DNA of 64,000 bases from AP-15 sp035503615 (GTDB lineage: Bacteria > Pseudomonadota > Alphaproteobacteria > ATCC43930 > CGMCC-115725). Numbering within the stretch: position 1 is the first letter of the stretch; every line of letters begins with the position of its first letter. Positions 1 through 7,709 of the stretch are shown piece by piece. The notes under the pieces were generated by a model that saw only the letters and a list, made by a program, of their open reading frames with translations, searched no databases and was not told the DNA's origin. The stretch covers positions 1-64,000 of the forward strand of contig DATJTI010000009.1 of assembly GCA_035503615.1 (NCBI GenBank). The letters run 5' to 3'. A program made the position numbers and the translations under genes.

Positions 1-459
1 GGCGGCAAGGTAGGCGGGAGCGAGACCGGCATGCCAGTCGTGGCAATGCAGAAGTTCCGGCCGCCAATGCCGGTCGGCACCGCGCGCCAGTGCTGCCGCC
101 ACCCATCCGAAGAGCCCGAAGCGGCGGTGATTGTCGGGCCAGTCGCCGCCATCCGGCGCGGTGTAGGGGTTGCCGGGCCGATCGTAAAACGCCGGCTGAT
201 CGACCAGATAGGCAATGCGCTCGCTGCCGGGCAGGCGGGCGCGTACAATCCGCACGCGCTCGGGCGCAAATGGGCTTGTCAAGCGAGCGACGTCGGTGAT
301 GTCCTCGAACGCATCGAGAAAACCGCGAAACCCGGGCAGCACCAGGCGCAGATCGACGCCGAGGGCGCCGAGCGCCGGCGGCAGCGCCGCGGCGACATCG
401 CCGAGCCCGCCCAATTTGACCCAGGGATAGAGTTCGGCGCAAACTTGCAGGACGCGCAT
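1..459 (-). CDS. glgA: glycogen synthase, 5' part only (runs off the window)
   Basis: Glycogen (starch) synthase transfers glucose from ADP-glucose to the growing alpha-1,4-glucan in the cytoplasm. The visible 153 codons read from an ATG at 459 and begin MRVLQVCAELYPWVKLGGLG, which contains the K-x-G-G-L ADP-glucose-binding motif expected at the extreme N-terminus of GT5 synthases. Further on, residues reading LLHCHDWHAGL fit the conserved HxHDWH region of the family. The C-terminal GT5 half lies outside the window. The gene starts 49 bp after a histidine kinase gene on the same strand, so the two may be co-transcribed. The matching ADP-glucose pyrophosphorylase gene (glgC) is about 44 kb away, so the glycogen genes are dispersed. 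Identification is firm; only the truncation at the window edge limits it. Confidence 0.93.
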   Translation of the reverse strand, partial: MRVLQVCAELYPWVKLGGLGDVAAALPPALGALGVDLRLVLPGFRGFLDAFEDITDVARLTSPFAPERVRIVRARLPGSERIAYLVDQPAFYDRPGNPYTAPDGGDWPDNHRRFGLFGWVAAALARGADRHWRPELLHCHDWHAGLAPAYLAA

Positions 460-508
460 CAGTATGCGCCGACCGGTGCCGCGGCCGTCGACAGCAGCGC
501 GCCCGAGG

Positions 509-2080
509 CTAACCGGCGGCGGCTCGGCACGGCGCCATCGTCGAAGCCGCGATCGTCGCGTCGGCGAGAGGGCGGCGTTCCAACACGCGCGTCGCCGGCA
601 GCCCGATAACGACCCGCGTGCCGCGCGCCTTTTCGCTGGCGAGCGAAAAGCTGCCGCCATGCAATTCGGTCAGCCGCCGCGCCAGCGGCAGCCCGAGACC
701 GGCCCCTTCGTGTCGCCGGGCGAGACCGCTATCCACCTGGCCGAACGGCTCTGCGGCGATCGCGATCTCCTCAGCCGTCATGCCGAGACCGGTATCGGAC
801 ACTTCGAACTCGACGCCACCCGCAGCGGCGCGGCGCACCGCCAGGACGACGCACCCGCCAGGCTCGGTGAATTTGACGGCGTTGCTCAGCAAATTGAGCA
901 GGACCTGCTTGAGCCGGGTCGAGTCGACGACAAGCGCCGGCATGTCCGCCTCGATCTCGCAACGGAGGACCAATTGCTCGGCCAGTGCTCGCTCTCTGAC
1001 AAAAGCAGCACAGGATTCGGCGAGCGGTCGCACTTCGACCCCGACTTCCTCGGCGAGTTCGAGCTTACCGGCATCGATCTTGGCCAGATCGAGGATTTCG
1101 CTGATGATCCGCAACAAATGTGCCCCGCTCTGGCGGATATAGCCGACATACTCCTGCTGGCGTGCCCCGAGCGGTCCCGCGGTCTCACGCTCTAGCACCT
1201 CGGCAAAACCGAGCACCGCGTTCAGCGGCGTGCGCAGCTCATGGCTCATATTGGCGAGAAACCGCGACTTGGCCAAGCTTGCCGCCTCGGCCTCCGCCTT
1301 GGCCTCGCGCAGGTTCCGCTCGGCCAGCACGCGCTCGCTGATATCACGCGCGGTGCCGCGATAGCCGCAAAATTCGCCCGATACGGCGAAGACCGGCTTG
1401 CCGCTGACCGAGATCGTCTGCTCGGGTTGGCCACCGACCCTGCGGGTATAAACAAAATCGCGAAACGGCTCGTGCCGATCGAGCGTGGCCCGATGATCGC
1501 GCCATTTTTCCGGCTCGCTCGCCGGATCGGCCCGGAGCTCCCAGCGGGCCCGGCCAAGGCGGCTTGTCGGGTCCTGGCCAAACACCCTGATATGATCTGA
1601 AAGATAGGTGAAGCAGTGGTTCTGGTCGGTCTCCCACAGCCAGTCCGATCCGGTGTCGGCAAAGTCGCGCAGGCGCTCCTCGCTGGCGCAGCGCCCAGCC
1701 TCGGCAGCTTCGTACTCCTGCGAACGGCGGCGCAACGACTGGGCGGCATCATTCATCGCCAGCAATACATCGTCGATTTCGGTTATTCCGGACGGACCCG
1801 AAGCCGGGATAGCGCCATCGGCCAAGGCGTTGGCGGCGCGCGCCAGCATGTGCATCGAGCGGATCAGTCGACCCGCTGCAACGAGGGCCACGATACCGCC
1901 CAACACCCGAAACATGATCGTGCCCAGCGCGAGCCCGGCGATCGCCCCGAACTGGTGCCAATGCTGCCAGAGCTGCGGCAGGGTCAGCGGCGCCAGACCG
2001 ATCGCTGGCAGGATCGGCGCGACGATCATGACAATCAGCAGCGCCCGCAGCGAATGGCGTGAGTTGACCGCGAAGCGCAT
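509..2080 (-). CDS. membrane PAS-domain sensor histidine kinase (orphan)
   Basis: A 523-residue two-component sensor kinase. Two hydrophobic stretches near residues 12-34 and 44-70 should anchor it in the inner membrane. They are followed by a HAMP-like linker, then a PAS/PAC domain at about 135-255 ending in YRGTARDISER. The HisKA dimerisation box contains SHELRTPLNAVLGFAE, with the phospho-accepting His at about residue 280. The ATPase domain shows the N box (LLSNAVKF, Asn about 400), G1 (DTGLGM, 429-434) and G2 (GAGLGLPLA, 459-467). No receiver domain is fused and no response regulator gene is adjacent, so its partner lies elsewhere. It sits between ilvC and glgA on the same strand; a role in carbon-storage control would only be a guess from position. 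The ligand is unknown. Confidence 0.9.
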   Translation of the reverse strand: MRFAVNSRHSLRALLIVMIVAPILPAIGLAPLTLPQLWQHWHQFGAIAGLALGTIMFRVLGGIVALVAAGRLIRSMHMLARAANALADGAIPASGPSGITEIDDVLLAMNDAAQSLRRRSQEYEAAEAGRCASEERLRDFADTGSDWLWETDQNHCFTYLSDHIRVFGQDPTSRLGRARWELRADPASEPEKWRDHRATLDRHEPFRDFVYTRRVGGQPEQTISVSGKPVFAVSGEFCGYRGTARDISERVLAERNLREAKAEAEAASLAKSRFLANMSHELRTPLNAVLGFAEVLERETAGPLGARQQEYVGYIRQSGAHLLRIISEILDLAKIDAGKLELAEEVGVEVRPLAESCAAFVRERALAEQLVLRCEIEADMPALVVDSTRLKQVLLNLLSNAVKFTEPGGCVVLAVRRAAAGGVEFEVSDTGLGMTAEEIAIAAEPFGQVDSGLARRHEGAGLGLPLARRLTELHGGSFSLASEKARGTRVVIGLPATRVLERRPLADATIAASTMAPCRAAAG

Positions 2081-2112
2081 TGCCGGGCCGCCTCCCGCCC
2101 GGCAATAAACCC

Positions 2113-2125
2113 CTAAACGGTTTAG
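2113..2125. promoter_or_regulatory. AT-rich perfect palindrome upstream of the histidine kinase gene
   Basis: The 13-bp sequence CTAAACGGTTTAG has two perfectly complementary 6-bp arms around one central base. It lies 33 bp upstream of the kinase ATG at 2080, in a short AT-rich patch within a very GC-rich region. That position suits a transcription-factor operator or overlap with a promoter. No regulator can be named from the sequence. Confidence 0.35.
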
Positions 2126-2213
2126 TTTTGGTAAGCGGCGGCACGATGGCGGCTATCCCGGCCATGCCATCAGGCAGGACCGGCGGAGCCGCTCGGCCCT
2201 GAGCACGGGCGAT

Positions 2214-3233
2214 CTAGTTGCGGGTCTTGTCGACGAGGCGGTTTTCGCCGATCCACGGCATCATCGCGCGGAGCTTTTCCCCGACCTTCTCGATCTCATG
2301 CTCGGCGGCGCGGCGGCGCATGGCCTTGAAGCTCGGCTGGCCGGCGTTGTTTTCGAGCACCCATTCGCGCGCGAACCGGCCGGACTGGATATCGGCCAGG
2401 ATCTTCTTCATCTCGGCGCGAACATGCTCGTCGATGACCCTTGGTCCACGTGAATAATCGCCATATTCGGCGGTGTTCGAAACCGAATAGCGCATGTTGG
2501 CGATGCCGCCCTCATAGATCAGGTCGACGATCAGCTTGACCTCGTGGCAGCATTCGAAATAGGCCATCTCCGGGGCATAGCCGGCTTCGACCAGGGTCTC
2601 GAACCCGGCCAGGATCAGCGAGGTCAGCCCGCCGCACAGCACCGACTGCTCGCCAAAGAGGTCGGTCTCGCATTCCTCGCGAAACGTCGTCTCGATCACT
2701 CCGGCGCGCCCGCCGCCGATCGCGCAGGCATAGCTGAGGCCGATTTCGAGCGCATTGCCGGACGGGTTCTGCTCGACCGCCAACAGGCACGGCACCCCGG
2801 CGCCGCGCAGATATTCCGAGCGCACGGTATGGCCCGGCCCCTTTGGCGCCACCATGAACACGTCCATATCGGGGCGCGGCTCGATCAGCCGGAAATGCAC
2901 GCTGAGACCATGCGCCACGGCGAGTGCGGTGCCCTCGCGCATATTGGGCCGCAATTCGGCATCATAGAGACCCGCCTGCAACTCGTCGGGCGCCAGCACC
3001 ATGACGATATCGGCCCATTTTGCCGCCTCGGCATTGGTCATGACCTTGAAGCCGGCGGTTTGCGCCTTTTGCGCCGAAGGCGAACCGGGGCGCAACGCCA
3101 CGACCACGTCCTTGACCCCGCTGTCGCGCAGATTGTTGGCGTGGGCATGCCCCTGGCTGCCATAACCGATGACCGCGACCTTCCTCGCCTTGATCAGGTT
3201 CACATCGGCATCGCGGTCGTAATAAACGCGCAT
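2214..3233 (-). CDS. ilvC: ketol-acid reductoisomerase (NADP+)
   Basis: Second step of valine, leucine and isoleucine synthesis: Mg-dependent isomerisation and NADPH reduction of acetolactate or acetohydroxybutyrate. The protein has 339 residues, the usual length of short (class I) enzymes. A dinucleotide motif GYGSQGHAHA sits at about 23-32, the catalytic His in VAHGLS near 108, and the metal ligands in DLFGEQSVL (Asp about 191, Glu about 195). Two ATGs lie six bases apart. AGGAG abuts the first (3239), but is six bases from the second (3233), and family members start MRVYYDRDAD, so 3233 is the better start. It is last in the order ilvB-ilvH-ilvC; a repeat element lies in the ilvH-ilvC gap. 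Confidence 0.97.
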   Translation of the reverse strand: MRVYYDRDADVNLIKARKVAVIGYGSQGHAHANNLRDSGVKDVVVALRPGSPSAQKAQTAGFKVMTNAEAAKWADIVMVLAPDELQAGLYDAELRPNMREGTALAVAHGLSVHFRLIEPRPDMDVFMVAPKGPGHTVRSEYLRGAGVPCLLAVEQNPSGNALEIGLSYACAIGGGRAGVIETTFREECETDLFGEQSVLCGGLTSLILAGFETLVEAGYAPEMAYFECCHEVKLIVDLIYEGGIANMRYSVSNTAEYGDYSRGPRVIDEHVRAEMKKILADIQSGRFAREWVLENNAGQPSFKAMRRRAAEHEIEKVGEKLRAMMPWIGENRLVDKTRN

Positions 3234-3251
3234 GTTCATCTCCTCGCTGTT

Positions 3252-3332
3252 GCCGTCGCCCCTGCGGAGGCGGGGGTCCAGGGCGAGCGTCTTGACCTCG
3301 GGCCCGGGATTCCCGCTTTCGCGGGAATGACG
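3252..3332. repeat. REP-like intergenic palindromic repeat
   Basis: The gap between ilvH and ilvC holds two GC-rich arms. One (3306-3332) contains ATTCCCGCTTTCGCGGGAAT, a near-perfect hairpin followed by GACG. The other (3252-3280) contains CCCCTGCGGAGGCGGGGG. Elements of this look, which give spurious peptides such as SFPRKRES or IPAFAGMT when translated, are common dispersed intergenic repeats in proteobacteria. It lies in the transcribed spacer of the ilv operon, so it could affect mRNA stability or partial termination before ilvC. I saw no second copy in this window. Confidence 0.75.
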
Positions 3333-3377
3333 AGATAGCTATGGAACCGTCAAGTCGGTGCCCGCTGGGCACATCGG

Positions 3378-3881
3378 TTAAACACCCGCCGTGCCGCGGG
3401 CGATCGCGACGGCACCGGTGCGCGAGATCTCGGCCAGCCCCAGCGGTTCCATCAGCGCGACAAAGGCGTTCAGCTTCTCGGCCGAACCGGTCATTTCGAA
3501 GACGAAGCTGTCGGTCGTCGAATCGACGACGCGGGCGCGAAAGATGTCGGCGAGCCGCAGCGACTCGATGCGTGCTTCGCCTTTGCCGGAGACCTTGACC
3601 AGCATCATCTCGCGCTCGACAAACGGCCCCTCGTCGGTCAAATCGTGCACCTCGTGCACCGGCACCAGCCGCGACAGCTGCGCCTTGATCTGCTCGATGA
3701 TCATCCGTGTGCCGGAGGTCACGATCGTCATCCGCGACAGCCGGTTGCGGCGGTCGATCTCGGCCACCGTCAGGCTTTCGATGTTGTAGCCGCGGCCCGA
3801 GAACAGCCCGACGACGCGGGCGAGGATGCCCGGTTCGTTATCCACCAGGACGGCGATCGTATGGCGCTCGATGTCGGTCAC
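3378..3881 (-). CDS. ilvH: acetolactate synthase, small regulatory subunit
   Basis: Regulatory subunit of acetohydroxyacid synthase. It binds branched-chain amino acids and confers feedback inhibition on the catalytic subunit. The protein has 167 residues, typical of the family. It opens with the ACT domain (HTIAVLVDNEPGILARVVGLF, about 7-27, then SRMTIVTSGT) and continues into the C-terminal ACT-like half (REMMLVKVSGKGEARIESLR). It lies 21 bp downstream of ilvB, as usual for the heterotetramer operon. Confidence 0.97.
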   Translation of the reverse strand: MTDIERHTIAVLVDNEPGILARVVGLFSGRGYNIESLTVAEIDRRNRLSRMTIVTSGTRMIIEQIKAQLSRLVPVHEVHDLTDEGPFVEREMMLVKVSGKGEARIESLRLADIFRARVVDSTTDSFVFEMTGSAEKLNAFVALMEPLGLAEISRTGAVAIARGTAGV

Positions 3882-3902
3882 CGGATTACCCGATCGTCCC
3901 GC

Positions 3903-5666
3903 TCATACCAGCACCATGCCTTCCTCGGAAACCGGCTTTTCGGCTTCGTCCTCGGGACCGAGCAGCATCTCGTTATGCGCCGCACCCGACGGGATCATCG
4001 GAAAGCAGTTCTCGGCCTGGTCGACCGCGACATCGAGGATCGCCGCCCCCGGCACCTCGAGCATCCAGGCGATTGCCGCATCGAGCTCGGCCGGCTTCTC
4101 GACCCGCCGCCCGCTGGCGCCGAACGCCTCAGCCAATCTGACGAAATCGGGAAGCGCCGCGGTATAGCTCTCGGAATAGCGGCCGCCATGCAGCAATTCC
4201 TGCCATTGCCGTACCATGCCCATATATTGGTTGTTCAGGATGAAGACTTTGACCGGCAGCCGGTACTGCGCGATTGTCGACATCTCCTGGATGTTCATCA
4301 GGATCGAGGCCTCGCCGGCGACATCGATGACGAGCGCTTCGGGATGGGCGATCTGCACCCCGACCGCCGCCGGCAGGCCGTAGCCCATCGTGCCGAGACC
4401 GCCCGAGGTCATCCAGTGCTGCGGCGCCTCGAATTTGAGGAACTGCGCCGCCCACATCTGGTGCTGGCCGACCTCGGTGGTGATGTAGAGATCGCGCCCG
4501 CTGGTTTGCGCCGCAAGCCGCTCGAGGGCGAATTGCGGCTTGATCAGATCGCGCCGGCCGCGGTCGTAGCGCAAGCAATCGCGGCTGCGCCAGCCCTCGA
4601 TGAGCTGCCACCATTGCGCCCGCGCGGCACTGTCGGCGGCCGACTTCACGTTGGGCCAATGTGCCAAGAGCGCCGCCATCGCCTCGCCGGCATCGCCGAT
4701 GACCGGCAGATCGACACGCACATTCTTGTTGATCGAGGACGGGTCGATATCGATGTGGATCTTTTTCGAGCCAGGCGAAAAGGCGTTGAGCCGCCCGGTC
4801 ACGCGATCATCGAAGCGGGCGCCGACCGCGACCATCAGGTCGCAGCCATGCATCGCCAGATTGGCCTCGTAGGTGCCGTGCATGCCGACCATGCCGAGAA
4901 AATGCGGGTCGCTCGCCGGCAACGCGCCGAGCCCCATCAGGGTCAGCGTGCAGGGCGCATCGGTCGCGCGCACCAGTTCGGTGAAGCGGGCGCAAGCCTC
5001 CGGTCCGGAATTGACCAGCCCGCCGCCGCCGTAGAACAGCGGACGCTTGGCCGCGGCGATCATCTCGGCCGCCTCGGCGATGCGTGCGGGGTCGGGCGTC
5101 ACCTGCGGGCGATAGCTCTTGTGGCGCGCATCCTCGGGGCCGTTATAGGTCGCAAGAGCGAACAGCACGTCCTTTGGCAGGTCGACGACGACCGGGCCGG
5201 GGCGGCCGCTCCGCGCCACGTAAAACGCTTCGTGCAGCATACGCGCCAGTTCGCGCACATCCTTGACCAGATAGTTGTGCTTGGTGCAGGGCCGGGTGAT
5301 GCCGGTGGTATCGGCTTCCTGAAAGGCATCGTTGCCGATCAGATGGGTCGGCACCTGCCCGGTCAGGCATACCACCGGGACCGAATCCATCAGCGCGTCG
5401 GTCAGCCCGGTCACCGCATTGGTCGCCCCGGGCCCGCTCGTCACCAGCACGACGCCGACCCGCCCGGTCGAGCGCGCATAGCCCTCCGCGGCATGCACGG
5501 CACCACCCTCCTGGCGCACCAGGATGTGCCGCAGCGCGTTCTGCTTGTAGAGCGCGTCGTAGATCGGCAAGACCGCGCCGCCCGGATAGCCGAACACGAT
5601 TTCGACACCCTGGTCAGCGAGCGCCCTGACGACGATCTCCGCTCCACTGATCGGCTCGGCCGACAT
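3903..5666 (-). CDS. ilvB: acetolactate synthase, large catalytic subunit
   Basis: ThDP-dependent condensation of two pyruvates, or pyruvate with 2-oxobutyrate: first committed step to branched-chain amino acids. The protein has 587 residues from the ATG at 5666. The N-terminal half has FGYPGGAVLPIYDAL and the catalytic-Glu segment RQEGGAVHAAEGYAR. The C-terminal half has the ThDP/Mg motif in the alphaproteobacterial form (DVAGEASILMN ending FILNNQYMGMVRQWQ). An upstream in-frame start at 5723 would add 19 residues with no family resemblance; MSAEPISGAE at 5666 matches homologue starts. It heads the ilvB-ilvH-ilvC operon, with miaA upstream on the same strand. Confidence 0.97.
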   Translation of the reverse strand: MSAEPISGAEIVVRALADQGVEIVFGYPGGAVLPIYDALYKQNALRHILVRQEGGAVHAAEGYARSTGRVGVVLVTSGPGATNAVTGLTDALMDSVPVVCLTGQVPTHLIGNDAFQEADTTGITRPCTKHNYLVKDVRELARMLHEAFYVARSGRPGPVVVDLPKDVLFALATYNGPEDARHKSYRPQVTPDPARIAEAAEMIAAAKRPLFYGGGGLVNSGPEACARFTELVRATDAPCTLTLMGLGALPASDPHFLGMVGMHGTYEANLAMHGCDLMVAVGARFDDRVTGRLNAFSPGSKKIHIDIDPSSINKNVRVDLPVIGDAGEAMAALLAHWPNVKSAADSAARAQWWQLIEGWRSRDCLRYDRGRRDLIKPQFALERLAAQTSGRDLYITTEVGQHQMWAAQFLKFEAPQHWMTSGGLGTMGYGLPAAVGVQIAHPEALVIDVAGEASILMNIQEMSTIAQYRLPVKVFILNNQYMGMVRQWQELLHGGRYSESYTAALPDFVRLAEAFGASGRRVEKPAELDAAIAWMLEVPGAAILDVAVDQAENCFPMIPSGAAHNEMLLGPEDEAEKPVSEEGMVLV

Positions 5667-5760
5667 GATGAATTCCCCGGCAAAAACGGCGACGGTAAAC
5701 CTGCCAGCGCACCCCAGCAGCAACGGGGCGGGCGGCGGGCAGGGCCGGCAACCTAATCAG

Positions 5761-6732
5761 CTAGGCACGGCCGGTCAACAAAAACTCGTCAATAAACTGA
5801 CGTGAGCAGCGCAGCAAACTTTCCGAAAATTGCTCGGCGAGAACCAACCCCGGCGCCAGCTGATGCCGGAACCAGGTCATCTGCCGCTTCGCATAGCGCC
5901 GTGTGGCGCGCTGACCGGCGGCGATTGCCGCGGCGAGCGGCATCTCGCCGCGCAGGTGGTCGAAGAGCTCCGGCAACCCGACCGCCTTCATCGCCGGCAG
6001 ACCGGGATCGAGCCCGCGGCGCAACAATGCCGTCGCTTCGCCGAGACCGCCCCGCTCGACCATCGCTGCAAACCGCGCATTGCCGGCGGCATAGATGACC
6101 TCGCGCGGCGGGCTCAGCAGGATCGTCGCAAAGCGATAAGGCGCCGCCGCTGCCGGCTCGGCGCGCCAAGCGGCAACCGGTCTTCCGGTCGCGCGCACGA
6201 CCGCATAGGCGCGCACCAAGCGCTGCGAGTCGCCGGCGGCCAGCCGTCCCGCAGCGGCCGGATCGATCACTGCCAATCGCTGGCGGAATTGCTCGCCGCC
6301 GAGCACACGATGCAGGCGCACCGCCTCGCTGCGAACCTCCTCGGGAATTTCCGGAAACGGCGCCAGACCCTCGGTCAATGCCCGGATATAGAGACCGGTG
6401 CCGCCGACCACGATCGGCAGCCGGCCGGCCGCGGTCGCCGCCGCGATCTCGCCCAGCGCCTGTTCGCGCCAGCGACCGGCGGAGCCGCGCTCGGCCGCGT
6501 CGAGAACGCCGTAGAGCCGGTGCGGCACCTGCGCGCAGATCGCCGGATCGGGGCGTGCCGTCAGGATTTCGAGATCGCGGTAGCATTGCAGCGCATCGGC
6601 ATTGATGACGACACCATCGAGGCGCTCCGCCAGCCCGGCTGCCAGCGCCGATTTGCCGCTCGCCGTCGGCCCGGCGATGACCACGACCGGCGGCGGCAGA
6701 CCCGGCTCGTAGCGCTTGTCGCGAGCGGGCAT
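5761..6732 (-). CDS. miaA: tRNA dimethylallyltransferase
   Basis: Transfers a dimethylallyl group to N6 of A37 in tRNAs reading UNN codons. The protein has 323 residues from the ATG at 6732 (MPARDKRYEPG). The P-loop GPTASGKSAL is at about 21-30, followed by INADALQCYRDLEILTARP and VGGTGLYIRAL, all hallmarks of MiaA; the C-terminal KRQMTWFR motif is also present. The reading frame stays open far upstream, but that part overlaps serB on the other strand and shows no homology. Its start lies 21 bp from the serB start, so the two share one very compact divergent promoter region. Confidence 0.96.
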   Translation of the reverse strand: MPARDKRYEPGLPPPVVVIAGPTASGKSALAAGLAERLDGVVINADALQCYRDLEILTARPDPAICAQVPHRLYGVLDAAERGSAGRWREQALGEIAAATAAGRLPIVVGGTGLYIRALTEGLAPFPEIPEEVRSEAVRLHRVLGGEQFRQRLAVIDPAAAGRLAAGDSQRLVRAYAVVRATGRPVAAWRAEPAAAAPYRFATILLSPPREVIYAAGNARFAAMVERGGLGEATALLRRGLDPGLPAMKAVGLPELFDHLRGEMPLAAAIAAGQRATRRYAKRQMTWFRHQLAPGLVLAEQFSESLLRCSRQFIDEFLLTGRA

Positions 6733-6753
6733 GCCGCGGTAGGACCGCTGGCG

Positions 6754-7662
6754 ATGCGCATCGCCCTCACCCTGATCGCCCAGCCCCTGATCGCTGGCGC
6801 CCGCGACCCGGCGCTGTCCCGCCGCGCCGCTGCGGTCGCCGCGGCACTGGCGGTCACGACCGAGCCCCTTTGGCTTGCCGCCGAAACCGCCTGCGATCTG
6901 ATCGTTGACGCCGACGACCCGGTCGCGGTCGCCGCCACTGCGCGCAGCGTCCTCGGCGGCACCCCGATCGATGTCCTGGCCCAGCCGCAGCGCGGACGGC
7001 GCAAGCGGCTCTTTGTCGCCGATCTCGAATCGACGATGATCGAAAACGAGATGCTCGATGAGCTCGCGGCGCTGCTCGGCATCGGTCCGCTCGTCGCCGC
7101 GGTCACGCGGCAGGCGATGAACGGCGAGATCGATTTTGCCGCAGCACTCGAAGCCCGCGTCGCGCTGCTGGCCGGCATCGATGCCGCGATCCTCGAGCGC
7201 GCGGCCGCGCGCATTCGCCCGACCGCCGGTGCCGGCACGCTGCTGCGCACGATGCGCGGTCACGGCGCGATGACGGCGCTGGTCACCGGCGGGTTCACGG
7301 TGTTCGCCGAGCGGGTCGCCGCCCGGTTCGGCTTTGATCGGGTGATCGCCAACCGGCTCGAAATCATCGCCGGCCGTGTCACCGGCCGGGTGCTGCCGCC
7401 GATCGTCACCGCCGCCGGCAAACGCGACGCGCTGCTGGCGCTCGCTGCCCGGGCCGGAATATCCCCGGCGCAGACGCTCGCGGTCGGCGACGGCGCCAAC
7501 GATCTGGCCATGCTGGCCGCTGCCGGGCTCGGCGTCGCGTTCCATGCCAAGCCGCGCGTTGCCGCCGCCGCCCGCTGGCGCCTCGATCACGCCGATCTGC
7601 GCGGTCTGCTGTTCGCCCAAGGGTATCGCCGCGACGAATTCGTCCCGGCCGAGCCTGCTTGA
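6754..7662 (+). CDS. serB: phosphoserine phosphatase
   Basis: HAD-superfamily phosphatase that makes L-serine from O-phosphoserine. The protein has 302 residues. The N-terminal ~80 residues form the degenerate ACT-like region typical of alphaproteobacterial SerB. HAD motif I is VADLESTMIENE with Asp90 as nucleophile. The usual second Asp of DxDxT is a Glu (residue 92). Motif II is in ALVTGGFTVF and motif IV is VGDGANDLAML. The open frame extends upstream on this strand through miaA, but the ATG at 6754 (MRIALTLIAQ) is the sensible start. It is divergent from miaA and convergent with the degP-type gene. Confidence 0.93.
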   Translation: MRIALTLIAQPLIAGARDPALSRRAAAVAAALAVTTEPLWLAAETACDLIVDADDPVAVAATARSVLGGTPIDVLAQPQRGRRKRLFVADLESTMIENEMLDELAALLGIGPLVAAVTRQAMNGEIDFAAALEARVALLAGIDAAILERAAARIRPTAGAGTLLRTMRGHGAMTALVTGGFTVFAERVAARFGFDRVIANRLEIIAGRVTGRVLPPIVTAAGKRDALLALAARAGISPAQTLAVGDGANDLAMLAAAGLGVAFHAKPRVAAAARWRLDHADLRGLLFAQGYRRDEFVPAEPA

Positions 7663-7666
7663 GCCA

Positions 7667-7692
7667 GGCTTCCCCGGCCGGTCGGGGAGGCC
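7667..7692. terminator. GC-rich hairpin between convergent serB and degP
   Basis: Five bases after the serB stop, GGCTTCCCCG and CGGGGAGGCC can form a 10-bp stem (one T-G wobble) around a 6-base loop. It lies in the 47-bp gap between two convergent genes, where a bidirectional terminator is expected. No T-tract follows on either side, so it is not a textbook intrinsic terminator and may rely on Rho or only stabilise 3' ends. Confidence 0.5.
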
Positions 7693-7709
7693 GGCGCTGC
7701 CGCAGCCGA

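Noticed and set aside
3645..5756. Plus-strand open frame of 703 codons opposite ilvB
   Set aside because: Antisense of a clearly identified gene; no motifs.
5830..6753. Long plus-strand open frame running into serB, and the reciprocal minus-strand extension of miaA to 7713
   Set aside because: Both are antisense shadows of real genes in GC-rich DNA; the residues show no family resemblance and the starts at 6754 and 6732 fit homologues.
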